A stretch of 64,000 nucleotides of DNA from AC-38 sp033856025 (lineage in GTDB: Bacteria > Actinomycetota > Thermoleophilia > Solirubrobacterales > Solirubrobacteraceae), in assembly GCA_033856025.1 (NCBI GenBank), contig JAWVFQ010000034.1, positions 1-64,000 on the forward strand, written 5' to 3'. Below the pieces are notes generated by a model. That model did no database searches. It had not been told where the DNA came from and was given only the letters and a program-made list of their open reading frames with translations. A program made the position numbers and the translations under genes. The first letter of the stretch is position 1, and the number at the start of each line of letters is the position of its first letter. Shown piece by piece: positions 42,497-50,648 of this stretch.

Positions 42497-42846
42497 TCCA
42501 GCACGTCGCCCTGGAGACGGCGCGCGCGGACGCGGCCGCGTGTGCGGAGTTCTTCGGGCTGCTCGGCTTCGCCGAGGTCTCGCCGCCGGAGCCGCTGCGC
42601 GACCGCGCGCGCTGGCTGGAGTCGGACGGCACGCAGGTTCACCTGCTGTTCGCCGACGATCCCGCCGTGCCCCCGCGCGGCCACGTGGCGGTGGTGGCGC
42701 CGGACTACGACGCGACGCTCGAGCGCCTGCGCGCGGCCGGCCACGAGGTGGACCCGCGCCGCGAGCACTGGGGCTCGCCGCGCGCCTACGCCCGCGATCC
42801 GGCGGGCCATCTCGTGGAGATCATGGCCTCCCCGCCCGGCGCCTAG
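42493..42846 (+). CDS. Second VOC-superfamily protein, 117 aa
   Basis: A single compact VOC domain: VIQHVALETARADAAACAEFFGLLGF at the start, VHLLFADDP, and ARDPAGHLVEIMASPPG at the end with the metal-site glutamate. GTG start inside the stop of the secreted hydrolase gene. Its own TAG stop is the first half of the next gene's -10. Substrate unknown. Confidence 0.85.
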   Translation: MIQHVALETARADAAACAEFFGLLGFAEVSPPEPLRDRARWLESDGTQVHLLFADDPAVPPRGHVAVVAPDYDATLERLRAAGHEVDPRREHWGSPRAYARDPAGHLVEIMASPPGA

Positions 42847-42849
42847 ACT
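42844..42849 (+). promoter_or_regulatory. -10 element TAGACT built on a stop codon
   Basis: The TAG stop of the VOC gene (42844-42846) begins TAGACT, which ends 8 bases before the GTG at 42858. Confidence 0.55.
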
Positions 42850-42857
42850 CCGGCGCC

Positions 42858-43463
<606 letters not shown>

Positions 43464-43467
43464 GCGG

Positions 43468-43473
43468 TAGGCT
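43468..43473 (+). promoter_or_regulatory. -10 element TAGGCT, leaderless-type
   Basis: TAGGCT ends 6 bases before the GTG at 43480. Confidence 0.5.
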
Positions 43474-43479
43474 CGCCCC

Positions 43480-44310
43480 GTGGACGACTCGCGCGACGAC
43501 GACCCGCTCGGCGGGGACCCGCTGCCGCCGCCCCCCGAGCCGCCGCCGCTCCCCGAGGACCCGGCCGGACCGCCCTCGATCTCCGACGAGCCCGGAGCGG
43601 CCCCGCCGCCGCCCGCGTACCCGCCGCCTCCGCCTCCGCCGCCCCCGCCTCCGCACGGCTACGCGCCTCCGGGCCCGCCGGCGCCCGGATACCCGCCGGC
43701 GCCCGGATACCCGCCGGCGCCCGGCTACCCGCCGCCCGGCTACTACGCGCCGCCGATGCCCTACCAGCCGCCGCCGCCCGCCCTGAAGGGACCCAACGGG
43801 CAGCCGGTGTTCAAGGGCCGCGAGTGCGCGACGTGGGGCGCCCGGGCCGGGGCGTATCTGCTCGACCTGCTGATCGCGTTCCTCATCCCGCTCGCCGTCG
43901 GCATCCCGCTCGCGGCCAGCGGGGTCACGGGCCTGGAGATCGCCGGCGGGATCCTCATCGGCGGCGCGGTCCTCATCTCCTACCCGCTCTACTCGGCCGT
44001 GCTGGAGGCCCGCTCCGGCGCCCGCAACGGCCAGACCTTCGGCAAGCAGGTCACCGGCATCCGGGTGGTCCGCGACAACGGCGAGACGGTGACGCTCGGC
44101 TTCGCGCTGCTGCGCGAGCTGGCCGTGCGCTGGCTGCTGATCGGCGCCGTCGGAGGGTTCTTCTTCTTCCCGCCCTTCCTCGACCTCCTGTGGCCGATCT
44201 GGGACGAGAGCAATCGCGCGCTGCACGACATGGTCGTGTCCAGCCACGTCGTCTACGCCGACGACGCGCAGCCCCCGACCACCGCCGAGTCCACGGGCCT
44301 CCCGGGCTAG
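43480..44310 (+). CDS. RDD-family membrane protein with proline-rich N-terminus
   Basis: 276 aa. The first 100 residues are Pro-rich, with a run of 11 prolines and three APGYPP repeats. The RDD domain (about 110-265) shows the Arg and Asp residues that name it: WGARAGAYLLDLLIAFLIPL, then QTFGKQVTGIRVVRDNGE, and ALHDMVVSSHVVY at the end, with membrane helices between. RDD proteins have been linked to ion or solute transport. Its TAG stop shares CTAG with the opposing gene. Confidence 0.9.
   Translation: MDDSRDDDPLGGDPLPPPPEPPPLPEDPAGPPSISDEPGAAPPPPAYPPPPPPPPPPPHGYAPPGPPAPGYPPAPGYPPAPGYPPPGYYAPPMPYQPPPPALKGPNGQPVFKGRECATWGARAGAYLLDLLIAFLIPLAVGIPLAASGVTGLEIAGGILIGGAVLISYPLYSAVLEARSGARNGQTFGKQVTGIRVVRDNGETVTLGFALLRELAVRWLLIGAVGGFFFFPPFLDLLWPIWDESNRALHDMVVSSHVVYADDAQPPTTAESTGLPG
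43681..43734 (+). repeat. Three 18-bp tandem repeats encoding APGYPP
   Basis: GCGCCCGGATACCCGCCG occurs twice exactly and once with A to C (GGATAC to GGCTAC). Located in the proline-rich head of the RDD protein; copy number is likely to vary between strains. Confidence 0.85.
44307..44310. other. Shared CTAG stop of two convergent genes
   Basis: Stop codons of the RDD gene and the opposing endopeptidase gene use the same palindrome. Confidence 0.9.
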
Positions 44311-44942
44311 GGCGCGACGCGCACGTGCATGTGCGTGTCGTGGTAGCGCAGCGGGATGACCACGCCGCGCGGTCCCCACAGCAGCAGCCGCTCGTAGAGC
44401 AGGGGTGACACGAACACGTACTGGGCGCCGGCGCTCACGAACGCGTCCACCAGCTCCTGCGCCCGGGCGTTGTCGACCTCCTCGGGCACGTCGGCCGGGC
44501 ACTCGCAGCCGTCGTCGCGGGGATACAGCACGTCGGCGTCCCGGCCGTTCTGGTGGGACGCGTGGCCCAGCCCGCCGTAGCGCCGCCCGAACGGGCCGCC
44601 GCGGGTCAGCGACAGGTCGGCCACGCCGATGCGCGCCATCTCCGGATGGCGCAGCCGGTAGGTCTCCAGCACGCACTCCACGGTCAGGACCAGCCTCTCC
44701 GTCCCGTAGCGCCGGAAGGCCGGGTTCGGGCCGAACCGGCCCGGGAAGTTCCACGTGAACGCGTAGTCGGAGTCCGCGGGGAAGGGGACCCCGCGCACCA
44801 GCCGTCCGTGCGAGGGCGTGCCCACGGCGCGTGAGCCCGCGGTGAGCATCGACCGCGGGATCCGGCAGTCCGGCGGGAACGCCACGGCATGGGCGGGCGC
44901 CGCGCCCACCAGGAGCGCAAGCAGTGCGAGCACGACAAGCAT
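44307..44942 (-). CDS. Secreted murein endopeptidase, MepA/M74-like
   Basis: 211 aa. Hydrophobic signal peptide ending AHA (about residue 19), then a LAS-type metallopeptidase domain. Metal ligands and catalytic residues are seen in GHASHQNGRDADVLY (H-x6-D type) and YHDTHMHVRVAP at the C-terminus, the two hallmark motifs of penicillin-insensitive murein endopeptidases. Two cysteines (DDGCECP) in between may form a disulphide. ATG 44942 is taken as the start because upstream in-frame sequence is Arg/Pro-rich and overlaps the divergent gene. Confidence 0.85.
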   Translation of the reverse strand: MLVVLALLALLVGAAPAHAVAFPPDCRIPRSMLTAGSRAVGTPSHGRLVRGVPFPADSDYAFTWNFPGRFGPNPAFRRYGTERLVLTVECVLETYRLRHPEMARIGVADLSLTRGGPFGRRYGGLGHASHQNGRDADVLYPRDDGCECPADVPEEVDNARAQELVDAFVSAGAQYVFVSPLLYERLLLWGPRGVVIPLRYHDTHMHVRVAP

Positions 44943-44974
44943 CAGGACAGGATGACGCCCGCCGGGGCCTGGCG

Positions 44975-44980
44975 TAGCCT
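44975..44980 (+). promoter_or_regulatory. -10 element TAGCCT, leaderless-type
   Basis: TAGCCT ends 6 bases before the ATG at 44987. Confidence 0.5.
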
Positions 44981-44986
44981 TGGCCC

Positions 44987-45244
44987 ATGGCACCGCGGAT
45001 GGTCCACCTGGGTTATGGGAAGTGGGTGCGCGCCGACCGCGTGTTCGCCGTGGTCCCGCTGGAGGCCGGCGAGCGCGGGGACGGCCGGCGGACGTACGTC
45101 CACGTCGAGGGACTGGCCGAGCCGCTTGTGGCGTCACGCTCCGAACGCGCGATCCTCAGCGACGTCGAGGCCGCGGTGGCCGAGGCCGCCGGGGTGCCGC
45201 GCCGCAAGCGCTCGCGCGGCGGGCAGGAAGAGCTCTTCTCCTAG
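44987..45244 (+). CDS. Small DUF370/RemA-like protein
   Basis: 85 aa. HLGYGKWVRADRVFAVVPLE followed by RRTYVHVEGLAEPLVASRSERAILSDVEAAV resembles the DUF370 fold of RemA, a small oligomeric DNA-binding regulator of extracellular matrix genes in Bacillus. The C-terminus (RRKRSRGG) is basic. The assignment rests on pattern resemblance only. It ends on a CTAG shared with the next gene on the other strand. Confidence 0.6.
   Translation: MAPRMVHLGYGKWVRADRVFAVVPLEAGERGDGRRTYVHVEGLAEPLVASRSERAILSDVEAAVAEAAGVPRRKRSRGGQEELFS
45241..45244. other. Shared CTAG stop of two convergent genes
   Basis: Stop codons of the RemA-like gene and the acidic small-protein gene coincide. Confidence 0.9.
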
Positions 45245-45494
45245 GGCGCTACTGCCCGGCGTCGGCGGCCGCGGGGCCCTCGCCCTCCCAGTCGCCCGCG
45301 ACCTCCTCGGCCTCGGACTCGCCGCCGGCCTCGGCGCCGGGGACGCTGGAGTCCTGCTGCTTGGCCTTCCACTCCGAGCGCGTGTCGTCGATGTGCTCGC
45401 CGACCTCGTCGGAGCGGGCCTCCATGTCCTCGATCGAGGACTCCATCTCGCCGGTCGCCGCCTGCACGGCGTCGTCGCGTTCTTCGTTCTCCAT
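45241..45494 (-). CDS. Small acidic protein, 81 aa, unknown
   Basis: Very rich in Glu, Asp and Ala, no cysteine, no hydrophobic core; the N-terminal half (residues 1-47) could form a helix with a coiled-coil-like spacing, the rest looks disordered. No family recognised. TACGTC sits 6 bases before the ATG, one mismatch from the -10 pattern seen at many genes here. Confidence 0.65.
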
Positions 45495-45595
45495 GCCGGC
45501 GACGTACCCGCGAGGCGCTCACCCGACTCTCCTCAGTTTGGCGCGAGGTTTGACGGGAACGACAGACTCACCCCCAACCACCGAGGAGCCAGGAC

Positions 45596-46015
45596 ATGTC
45601 GAAACTTCGAAAGAGCCGCAAGACCGGCGCGGCCGCGGCGGTCGCCAAGGCCGTCACCGTCTACAACGCCGCCAAGCCGGTGGCCGGAGCCGTCAAGTCG
45701 TTCCGCCGCGCCCGCGCCGGCAAGGCGCTGGGCCGCCGGGGCAAGTCCCGCCGCCCCGCCGTGATGCTCCTCGGGCTGCTCGGGATCGGCGCCGCCGCCG
45801 CGGCGGCGAAGAAGCGCGGCGGCTCCGACGACCTCGGCTACGGCCCGCCCAACGAGAGCCATCCCAGCCATGAGACCCTCGCGCCGTCCAAGGCCGCCGC
45901 GGGGCAGGGCACCAACGGCGAGTCGGCCGCCGCGAGCGGCGGGGGCGAGGAGTCCTCCGTGGCCGCCGGGCCTCCGGGCGACGACGCCGGGACCGACGAG
46001 CCCGGGCGCGAGTAG
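45596..46015 (+). CDS. Small basic membrane protein with disordered acidic tail
   Basis: 139 aa. A Lys/Arg/Ala-rich N-terminus (about 1-50), one membrane helix (about 54-71, AVMLLGLLGIGAAAAAA) and a Gly/Ser/Glu tail. No catalytic motif; the basic front end could bind nucleic acid or phospholipid heads. The start is firm: GAGGAG lies 7 bases before ATG 45596, a true Shine-Dalgarno in a window where most genes lack one. Confidence 0.7.
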   Translation: MSKLRKSRKTGAAAAVAKAVTVYNAAKPVAGAVKSFRRARAGKALGRRGKSRRPAVMLLGLLGIGAAAAAAKKRGGSDDLGYGPPNESHPSHETLAPSKAAAGQGTNGESAAASGGGEESSVAAGPPGDDAGTDEPGRE

Positions 46016-46018
46016 CGC

Positions 46019-46369
46019 CTAGCCGGAGCCGGCCCCGCCGTCGGACGGCGGGGCGCCTTCGGGCTCCAACGCCAGGCCGGCGGCGGACCAGGCCTCGATG
46101 CCGCCGGCCAGGTTGTGGGCGTCCCAGCCGGCCATCCGGAACGCCTCGGCGGCCATCGCCGACCGCGCGCCGGTGCGGCAGGCGAAGACGACGGGGCGGT
46201 CGCGCGGGATCGACTCGGCCGCCTCGTTCAGCGCGCCCATGGCCACGTGCCGGGCTCCGGGGAACCGCCCGTCCTCGTCCAGCTCGGCCGGCTCGCGCAC
46301 GTCCACGATCAACCATCCCTCCTCGCGCGCGCCCCGCTCGGCCTCGGCGGGCGTGATGTCGGCGTCCAT
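46019..46369 (-). CDS. Single-domain rhodanese
   Basis: 116 aa sulfurtransferase. WLIVDVREPAELDEDGRFPGARHVAM is the CH2A motif region, and the active-site cysteine is in VVFACRTGARSAMAAEAF; IEAWSAAGLALE ends the fold. Soluble. It follows the acyl-CoA carboxylase gene on the same strand, but a -10 built on that gene's stop codon suggests its own promoter. Sulfur acceptor unknown. Confidence 0.93.
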   Translation of the reverse strand: MDADITPAEAERGAREEGWLIVDVREPAELDEDGRFPGARHVAMGALNEAAESIPRDRPVVFACRTGARSAMAAEAFRMAGWDAHNLAGGIEAWSAAGLALEPEGAPPSDGGAGSG

Positions 46370-46377
46370 GGTCCGAC

Positions 46378-46383
46378 AGGCTA
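46378..46383 (-). promoter_or_regulatory. -10 element TAGCCT built on a stop codon (minus strand)
   Basis: The TAG stop of the carboxyltransferase (46383-46381) starts TAGCCT, which ends 8 bases before the ATG at 46369. Confidence 0.55.
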
Positions 46384-47943
46384 GGGCCTGAGCCCTCGCG
46401 CCTTGGGTCCCGCCGGGAGCTCCTGGAGCACGAGCTCGTGGGCGCGGGCCGCCCAGTCGCACAGCAGCGGCCGGGTGTCGCGCGGGTCGATGATGTCCTC
46501 GACGCTGAAGCGCTCCGCGGTGCGAAACGGCGAGCGCACGGCATCCAGGCGTTCGCGGATCTCCTCGCGCAGCGCCACCGGGTCCTCCGCCGCCTCCAGC
46601 TCGCGCCGGTAGGCGGCCTCGATCCCGCCCTCCACCGGCAGCGAGCCCCAGTCGCCGCTCGGCCAGGCGTAGCGCAGGTTCAGCCGCGAGCCGTCGCCGT
46701 GGCCGGCGCCCGCGATCCCGAACACCTTGCGCACGAGGACCGAGACCCACGGGACGCTGGCCTGGTGGACGGCGTACAGCGCGCGCGCCCCGCGGCGGAT
46801 CGTCCCCGCCTTCTCGGACTCCGTCCCGATCACGAAGCCCGGCTGGTCGACGAAGTTGACGACCGGCAGGTGGAACTGGTCGCACAGGTCGACGAACCGG
46901 GCGAGCTTGTCCGACGCCGCCGCGGTCAGCCCGCCGCCGTAGTGCGCGGGATCCGAGGCCAGCACGCCGACGGGCCGTCCGCCTAGCCGGGCCAGGCACG
47001 TGATGGTGGAGCGGCCGTGCTGGCGCCCGATCTCGAAGACGGACCCGCGATCCAGCACCGCGTCGAGGACCGCGCGCATCTTGTAGGTCTGGCGGCGGTC
47101 GCGGGGGACGATCGACAGCAGCGACTCCTCGCGGCGGTCCACCGGGTCGCCGGCATCCAGGACCGGCGGCGCCTCCCACACGCTGGTGGGCAGGTAGGAG
47201 AGGAAGCGCCGCAGCTGGTCGAAGGCGTCCTCCTCGTCGGTCGCCTCGTTGTCCACCGCGCCCGCGCGGGTCTGGGCGCGCGCGCCGCCCAGCGCCTCCT
47301 TGTCCGGCGACTCGCCCATCGCCGCGGCCACGACCGGGGGCCCGGCCACGAACAGCTGCGCGGTCCCGCGAACGATGACGCTGAAGTGCGACGTCACGAC
47401 GCGCGCCGCGCCCAGCCCCGCGGTCGGCCCGAGGGCGGCCGCGACGACCGGCACGACGTTGAGGTTCTCCACCACCAGCTCGAAGCCGGGCAGGGGAGGG
47501 ACGTAGGAGAAGCCCATCGTCTCCAGCGTCTTGACGCTCCCGCCGCCGCCGGTGCCGTCGACCAGCCGCACGAGCGGGATGCGCAGGTCGTGCGCCGCAC
47601 GCTCGGCCCAGACCATCTTCTGCCAGATCGCCGCGTCGGCGGCGCCTCCGCGAACCGTGAAGTCGTCGGCCTGCAGCGCGGCGCGCCGGCCGGCGATCCG
47701 CCCCGTCCCGACCACGCAGTTGGCTGGCAGGAAGTCCTCGAGCTCGCCGTCGGAGCCGTACGTCGCCGAGCCCGCCAGCGCGCCCGTCTCGTGGAACGAA
47801 CCGGCGTCCAGCAGCCGCTCCACGCGCTCGCGCACGGTGAGCCGCCCGCTCGCGTGCTGGCGGGCCACGCGCTCCTCGCCGCCCATCCGCCGCGCGAGCG
47901 CCTCGCGGCGGCGCAGCTCCTCCAGCTCCGGTTCCCAGCTCAC
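46381..47943 (-). CDS. Acyl-CoA carboxylase, carboxyltransferase (beta) subunit
   Basis: 520 aa, the length of propionyl-/methylcrotonyl-type beta subunits. Transfers CO2 from carboxybiotin to an acyl-CoA. N- and C-crotonase halves are both present: VRERVERLLDAGSFHE, VDGTGGGGSVKTLE, the oxyanion-type GPTAGLGAARVV, then SVFEIGRQHGRSTITCLARLGGRPVGVLASDP and NFVDQPGFVIGTESE. No biotin carboxylase subunit is in the window. The GTG start at 47943 is 8 bases after TAACGT and head to head with an FAD oxidase gene. Confidence 0.92.
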   Translation of the reverse strand: MSWEPELEELRRREALARRMGGEERVARQHASGRLTVRERVERLLDAGSFHETGALAGSATYGSDGELEDFLPANCVVGTGRIAGRRAALQADDFTVRGGAADAAIWQKMVWAERAAHDLRIPLVRLVDGTGGGGSVKTLETMGFSYVPPLPGFELVVENLNVVPVVAAALGPTAGLGAARVVTSHFSVIVRGTAQLFVAGPPVVAAAMGESPDKEALGGARAQTRAGAVDNEATDEEDAFDQLRRFLSYLPTSVWEAPPVLDAGDPVDRREESLLSIVPRDRRQTYKMRAVLDAVLDRGSVFEIGRQHGRSTITCLARLGGRPVGVLASDPAHYGGGLTAAASDKLARFVDLCDQFHLPVVNFVDQPGFVIGTESEKAGTIRRGARALYAVHQASVPWVSVLVRKVFGIAGAGHGDGSRLNLRYAWPSGDWGSLPVEGGIEAAYRRELEAAEDPVALREEIRERLDAVRSPFRTAERFSVEDIIDPRDTRPLLCDWAARAHELVLQELPAGPKARGLRP

Positions 47944-47951
47944 GACGCGGG

Positions 47952-47961
47952 ACGTTACAGT
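47952..47961. promoter_or_regulatory. Overlapping divergent -10 elements
   Basis: Minus strand TAACGT (47957-47952) ends 8 bases before GTG 47943; plus strand TACAGT (47956-47961) ends 6 bases before ATG 47968. They share two base pairs. Confidence 0.55.
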
Positions 47962-47967
47962 CGGCGC

Positions 47968-49269
47968 ATGTGGCGCAACTGGGCCGGCGACCAGCACTGC
48001 GCGCCGTTCGCGCGGGTCGACGCGGTCTCGCGGGAGGACGTCGTGGACACGGTCAAGCGGGCCGCCGACGCCGGGCGCACCGTGCGGGCCGTCGGCTCCG
48101 GCCACAGCTTCAGCGACGTCGCGCTGACCAACGGCCACCAGGTGTCGCTGGACGCGCTGGACCGGGTGATCGACGTGGACCGCGAGTCGGGGCTCGTGCG
48201 CGTGGAGGCGGGCGTCTCCATCCACGCGCTCAACCGCCGCCTGTGGGAGCACGGCCTGGCCGTGGAGAACCTGGGCGACATCGATCGCCAGTCCCTCGCC
48301 GGCGCGATCGCCACCGCCACGCACGGGACGGGCGCCCGGCTGCGCAACATCGGCGCCAACGTGGTGGCCGCGGAGGTGGTGACCGGGGACGGGAGCCTGG
48401 TGGAGGTAGACGGCGGCGAGGCCCTGCTGGCCGTGCGGGCGAACCTGGGGGCGCTGGGGATCGTCACCGCGCTCACGCTGCGGGCCGTCCCGGCGTTCGT
48501 CCTGGAGGGCCGGGACGCCCCCGAGCCGCTGGAGGAGGTCCTCGCCTCCCTGGACGAGCGCTTCGACGTCAACGACCACTTCGAGTTCTACTTCTTCCCC
48601 CACTCCGACATCGCGCTGACGCGGACCAACAACCGCACCGACGGCGCCCCGCGCCCGCGCTCCCCGCGCCATGCCTGGCGCGACGACGTCCTGCTGGGCA
48701 ACCACGTGTTCCACGCCGCGTGCCTGGCCGGGCGCGTCATGCCGCGGCGCATCCCGGCGATCAACCGGTTCGTGTCGCGCCAGATCGGCCACACGCGCCG
48801 GGTGGAGCGCTCCTACGAGATCTTCGCCTCGCCCCGGCTGGTGCGCTTCACGGAGATGGAGTACGCGCTGCCCCGGGCCAGGCTGCCCGAGGCGATCCGC
48901 GGCGTGCGCGAGCTGATCGACCGCGAGGGCTTCGCCGTGCCCTTCCCCTGCGAGGTCCGGGCGGTCGCGCCCGACGACGCCTGCCTGTCCACGGCGCACG
49001 GGCGCGAGACGGGCTACCTGGCGGTCCACATGTTCAAGGGCATGGCCTGGGAGCCCTACTTCCGCGCGGTCGAGGCGCTGATGGACGGGCTGGACGGCCG
49101 CCCGCACTGGGGCAAGCGCCACTTCCAGACCGCGGCCACGCTGGCGCCGCGCTACCCGGAGTGGGACCGCTTCCAGGCCGTGCGCGCCCGCATGGACCCG
49201 GAGGGTCGGTTCTCCAACGCCTACACGGACCGGGTGCTGGGCCGCGTCGGCGTCCCCGCGGCCGCCTAG
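47968..49269 (+). CDS. FAD-linked sugar-lactone oxidase (L-gulonolactone/D-arabinono-lactone oxidase family)
   Basis: 433 aa flavoprotein. The FAD-binding segment GRTVRAVGSGHSFSDVALT, the second FAD region LAGAIATATHGTGARLRNIG, and the C-terminal ALO-domain signature HWGKRHFQTA are present. The residue before GHSFS is Ser rather than the His used for covalent FAD in some homologues, so FAD binding may be non-covalent. It oxidises an aldonolactone or sugar alcohol; the substrate is not deducible. Its stop shares CTAG with the opposing gene. Confidence 0.92.
   Translation: MWRNWAGDQHCAPFARVDAVSREDVVDTVKRAADAGRTVRAVGSGHSFSDVALTNGHQVSLDALDRVIDVDRESGLVRVEAGVSIHALNRRLWEHGLAVENLGDIDRQSLAGAIATATHGTGARLRNIGANVVAAEVVTGDGSLVEVDGGEALLAVRANLGALGIVTALTLRAVPAFVLEGRDAPEPLEEVLASLDERFDVNDHFEFYFFPHSDIALTRTNNRTDGAPRPRSPRHAWRDDVLLGNHVFHAACLAGRVMPRRIPAINRFVSRQIGHTRRVERSYEIFASPRLVRFTEMEYALPRARLPEAIRGVRELIDREGFAVPFPCEVRAVAPDDACLSTAHGRETGYLAVHMFKGMAWEPYFRAVEALMDGLDGRPHWGKRHFQTAATLAPRYPEWDRFQAVRARMDPEGRFSNAYTDRVLGRVGVPAAA
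49266..49269. other. Shared CTAG stop of two convergent genes
   Basis: Stops of the lactone oxidase and the aldolase-like gene coincide on one palindrome. Confidence 0.9.
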
Positions 49270-50456
49270 AGGAAGGTCTTGCGCTCGCCCCGGTAGGTGG
49301 GGACCTCGTCCACCACCGCGTCGCCCTCCACCAGGTAGAGCCGGTCGAAGCGCTCGCACATCTCGCCCGCCTTGGCGTGGCGCATCCACACGCGGTCGCC
49401 GACCGCCAGTTCGCGTGCGCCGGCGCCCAGCAGCGGCGTCTGGACCTCGCCCGCGCCCTCCTGGGGGTCCAGGCGAAGTCCCTCGGGCCGCCAGGGGCGG
49501 GGCAGCCGGGCCGCGTCGCCGGGCCCCGACGCCAGGTAGCCGCCGCCCAGCGCGGTGGCGATCGACCGCGCCGGCTTGCGGACGATCGGCAGCGCGAACA
49601 GCGCCGCCGGCCGCGGCGCGAAGGCACGGTAGGCGTCGAACAGCGTGGGGCCGTAGAGGCCCGAGCCCGCCGCGATCTCGGTCACCGCCGCCTCGCGCGT
49701 CGTGGTGTGCAGCGAGCCCGTCCCGCCCCCGTTGACGAAGCGCAGCGGGGCCACGTCGCGCACGGCGGCCACGACCTCGGCCCGGCGCGCCGCCAGCTCG
49801 CGCGCCGACATCCGCTGGATCGCGCGCAGCGCCAGGCCCCGCGCCGGGTGTCCCGGCGGCCGGTCGCCCACACCCGCGATCTGGGCCTCGTAGGCCATGA
49901 CCCCGTCCAGCTCGACCTCGGGGCGCCCGGCGATCTCGCGCGCCAGCGCGGCCGCCGCCGCGGGCGTCCGCACGGGCGAGCGCTTGGCCCCGATCCGCAC
50001 CCGTCCGCCCAGCGGCGCCCAGCCGGCGTCGACGTCGATGCAAACGCGCACGGGCCCCGCCGCCCCCGGCCCGATCGCCCGCGCGATCCAGTCCAGGCCG
50101 GCCGTCGAGTCGACCATCACCGTCACGCGCTCGCGCGCCTCCCCGGACGCCAGCTCGCGCAGGGCGGCGCGGTCAACGGTCGGATACGCGACCACCAGGT
50201 CGTCCCAGCCCAGTCCGGCCAGCCACAGCGCCTCGGGCAGCGTGAAGGCCAGCGTTCCCGCCCATCCGGGCCGCTGCAGCACACGCGCCTGAACCTCCCG
50301 GCAGCGCAGCGACTTGGAGGCCAGGCGGATGGGCTTCCCGCCGGCTCGGCGCTCCATGTCGGCCGCGTTTGACCACAGCGCGTCGAGGTCGAGCACCGCG
50401 AACGGCGGGTCCAGTTCTGCCGTCGCGCGATCGAGCCGGTCCACCGAACCGACCAT
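49266..50456 (-). CDS. PLP-dependent D-threonine aldolase/alanine-racemase-fold enzyme
   Basis: 396 aa. N-terminal PLP barrel with the Schiff-base lysine in IRLASKSLRCREV; FVNGGGTGSLHTT binds the cofactor phosphate. The C-terminal domain has MRHAKAGEMCERFDRLYLV, where His and Cys form the metal site of D-threonine aldolase/D-serine dehydratase enzymes. Likely a D-amino-acid aldolase or deaminase. Its start is 40 bases from the divergent riboswitch; the overlapping GCTAGC there may serve both strands, though the minus-strand hexamer (TAGCGC) is poor. Confidence 0.87.
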   Translation of the reverse strand: MVGSVDRLDRATAELDPPFAVLDLDALWSNAADMERRAGGKPIRLASKSLRCREVQARVLQRPGWAGTLAFTLPEALWLAGLGWDDLVVAYPTVDRAALRELASGEARERVTVMVDSTAGLDWIARAIGPGAAGPVRVCIDVDAGWAPLGGRVRIGAKRSPVRTPAAAAALAREIAGRPEVELDGVMAYEAQIAGVGDRPPGHPARGLALRAIQRMSARELAARRAEVVAAVRDVAPLRFVNGGGTGSLHTTTREAAVTEIAAGSGLYGPTLFDAYRAFAPRPAALFALPIVRKPARSIATALGGGYLASGPGDAARLPRPWRPEGLRLDPQEGAGEVQTPLLGAGARELAVGDRVWMRHAKAGEMCERFDRLYLVEGDAVVDEVPTYRGERKTFL

Positions 50457-50474
50457 ATCGCCCGCCCTTTGCGC

Positions 50475-50480
50475 TAGCCT
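50475..50480 (+). promoter_or_regulatory. -10 element TAGCCT of the riboswitch transcript
   Basis: TAGCCT lies 16 bases before the riboswitch fold, placing the transcript start near 50487-50490. Confidence 0.55.
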
Positions 50481-50496
50481 GCCGCACTGAAACCAG

Positions 50497-50640
50497 CCGA
50501 ATCCCGTGGGTCACGGTCCGCGGGAACGGGGGAACCAACAGGGCCCGGATGGTCCGGGGCGAATCGCAACATCCGTTGCGTAGCGCGATCTCTTTCCGCG
50601 CGAGCCCGACAGCTAACCCCGTAGGCGCCGGAAGAGAAGG
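50497..50640 (+). promoter_or_regulatory. c-di-AMP riboswitch (ydaO-yuaA type)
   Basis: The leader carries the conserved blocks of the ydaO-yuaA RNA in order: ACGGGGGAACCA (50526-50537), GGGGCGAATC (50556-50565), a GTAGCGCGA/TCTTTCC core (50580-50596) and CCGACAGCTAACC followed by CGTAGGCG (50606-50627), then GGAAGAGAAGG. This class binds c-di-AMP and in actinobacteria commonly precedes cell-wall hydrolase genes, usually lowering expression when ligand is high. The downstream gene here is an NlpC/P60 hydrolase, a textbook pairing. The pairing pattern was judged by eye. Confidence 0.94.
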
Positions 50641-50648
50641 GGTTTCCG
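50629..50648 (+). promoter_or_regulatory. Possible Shine-Dalgarno-sequestering hairpin
   Basis: CGGAA (50629-50633) can pair with TTCCG (50644-50648), putting the AGAAGGGG ribosome site in the loop and the TTG start directly after the stem. It overlaps the 3' end of the riboswitch and could be its expression platform. Confidence 0.4.
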
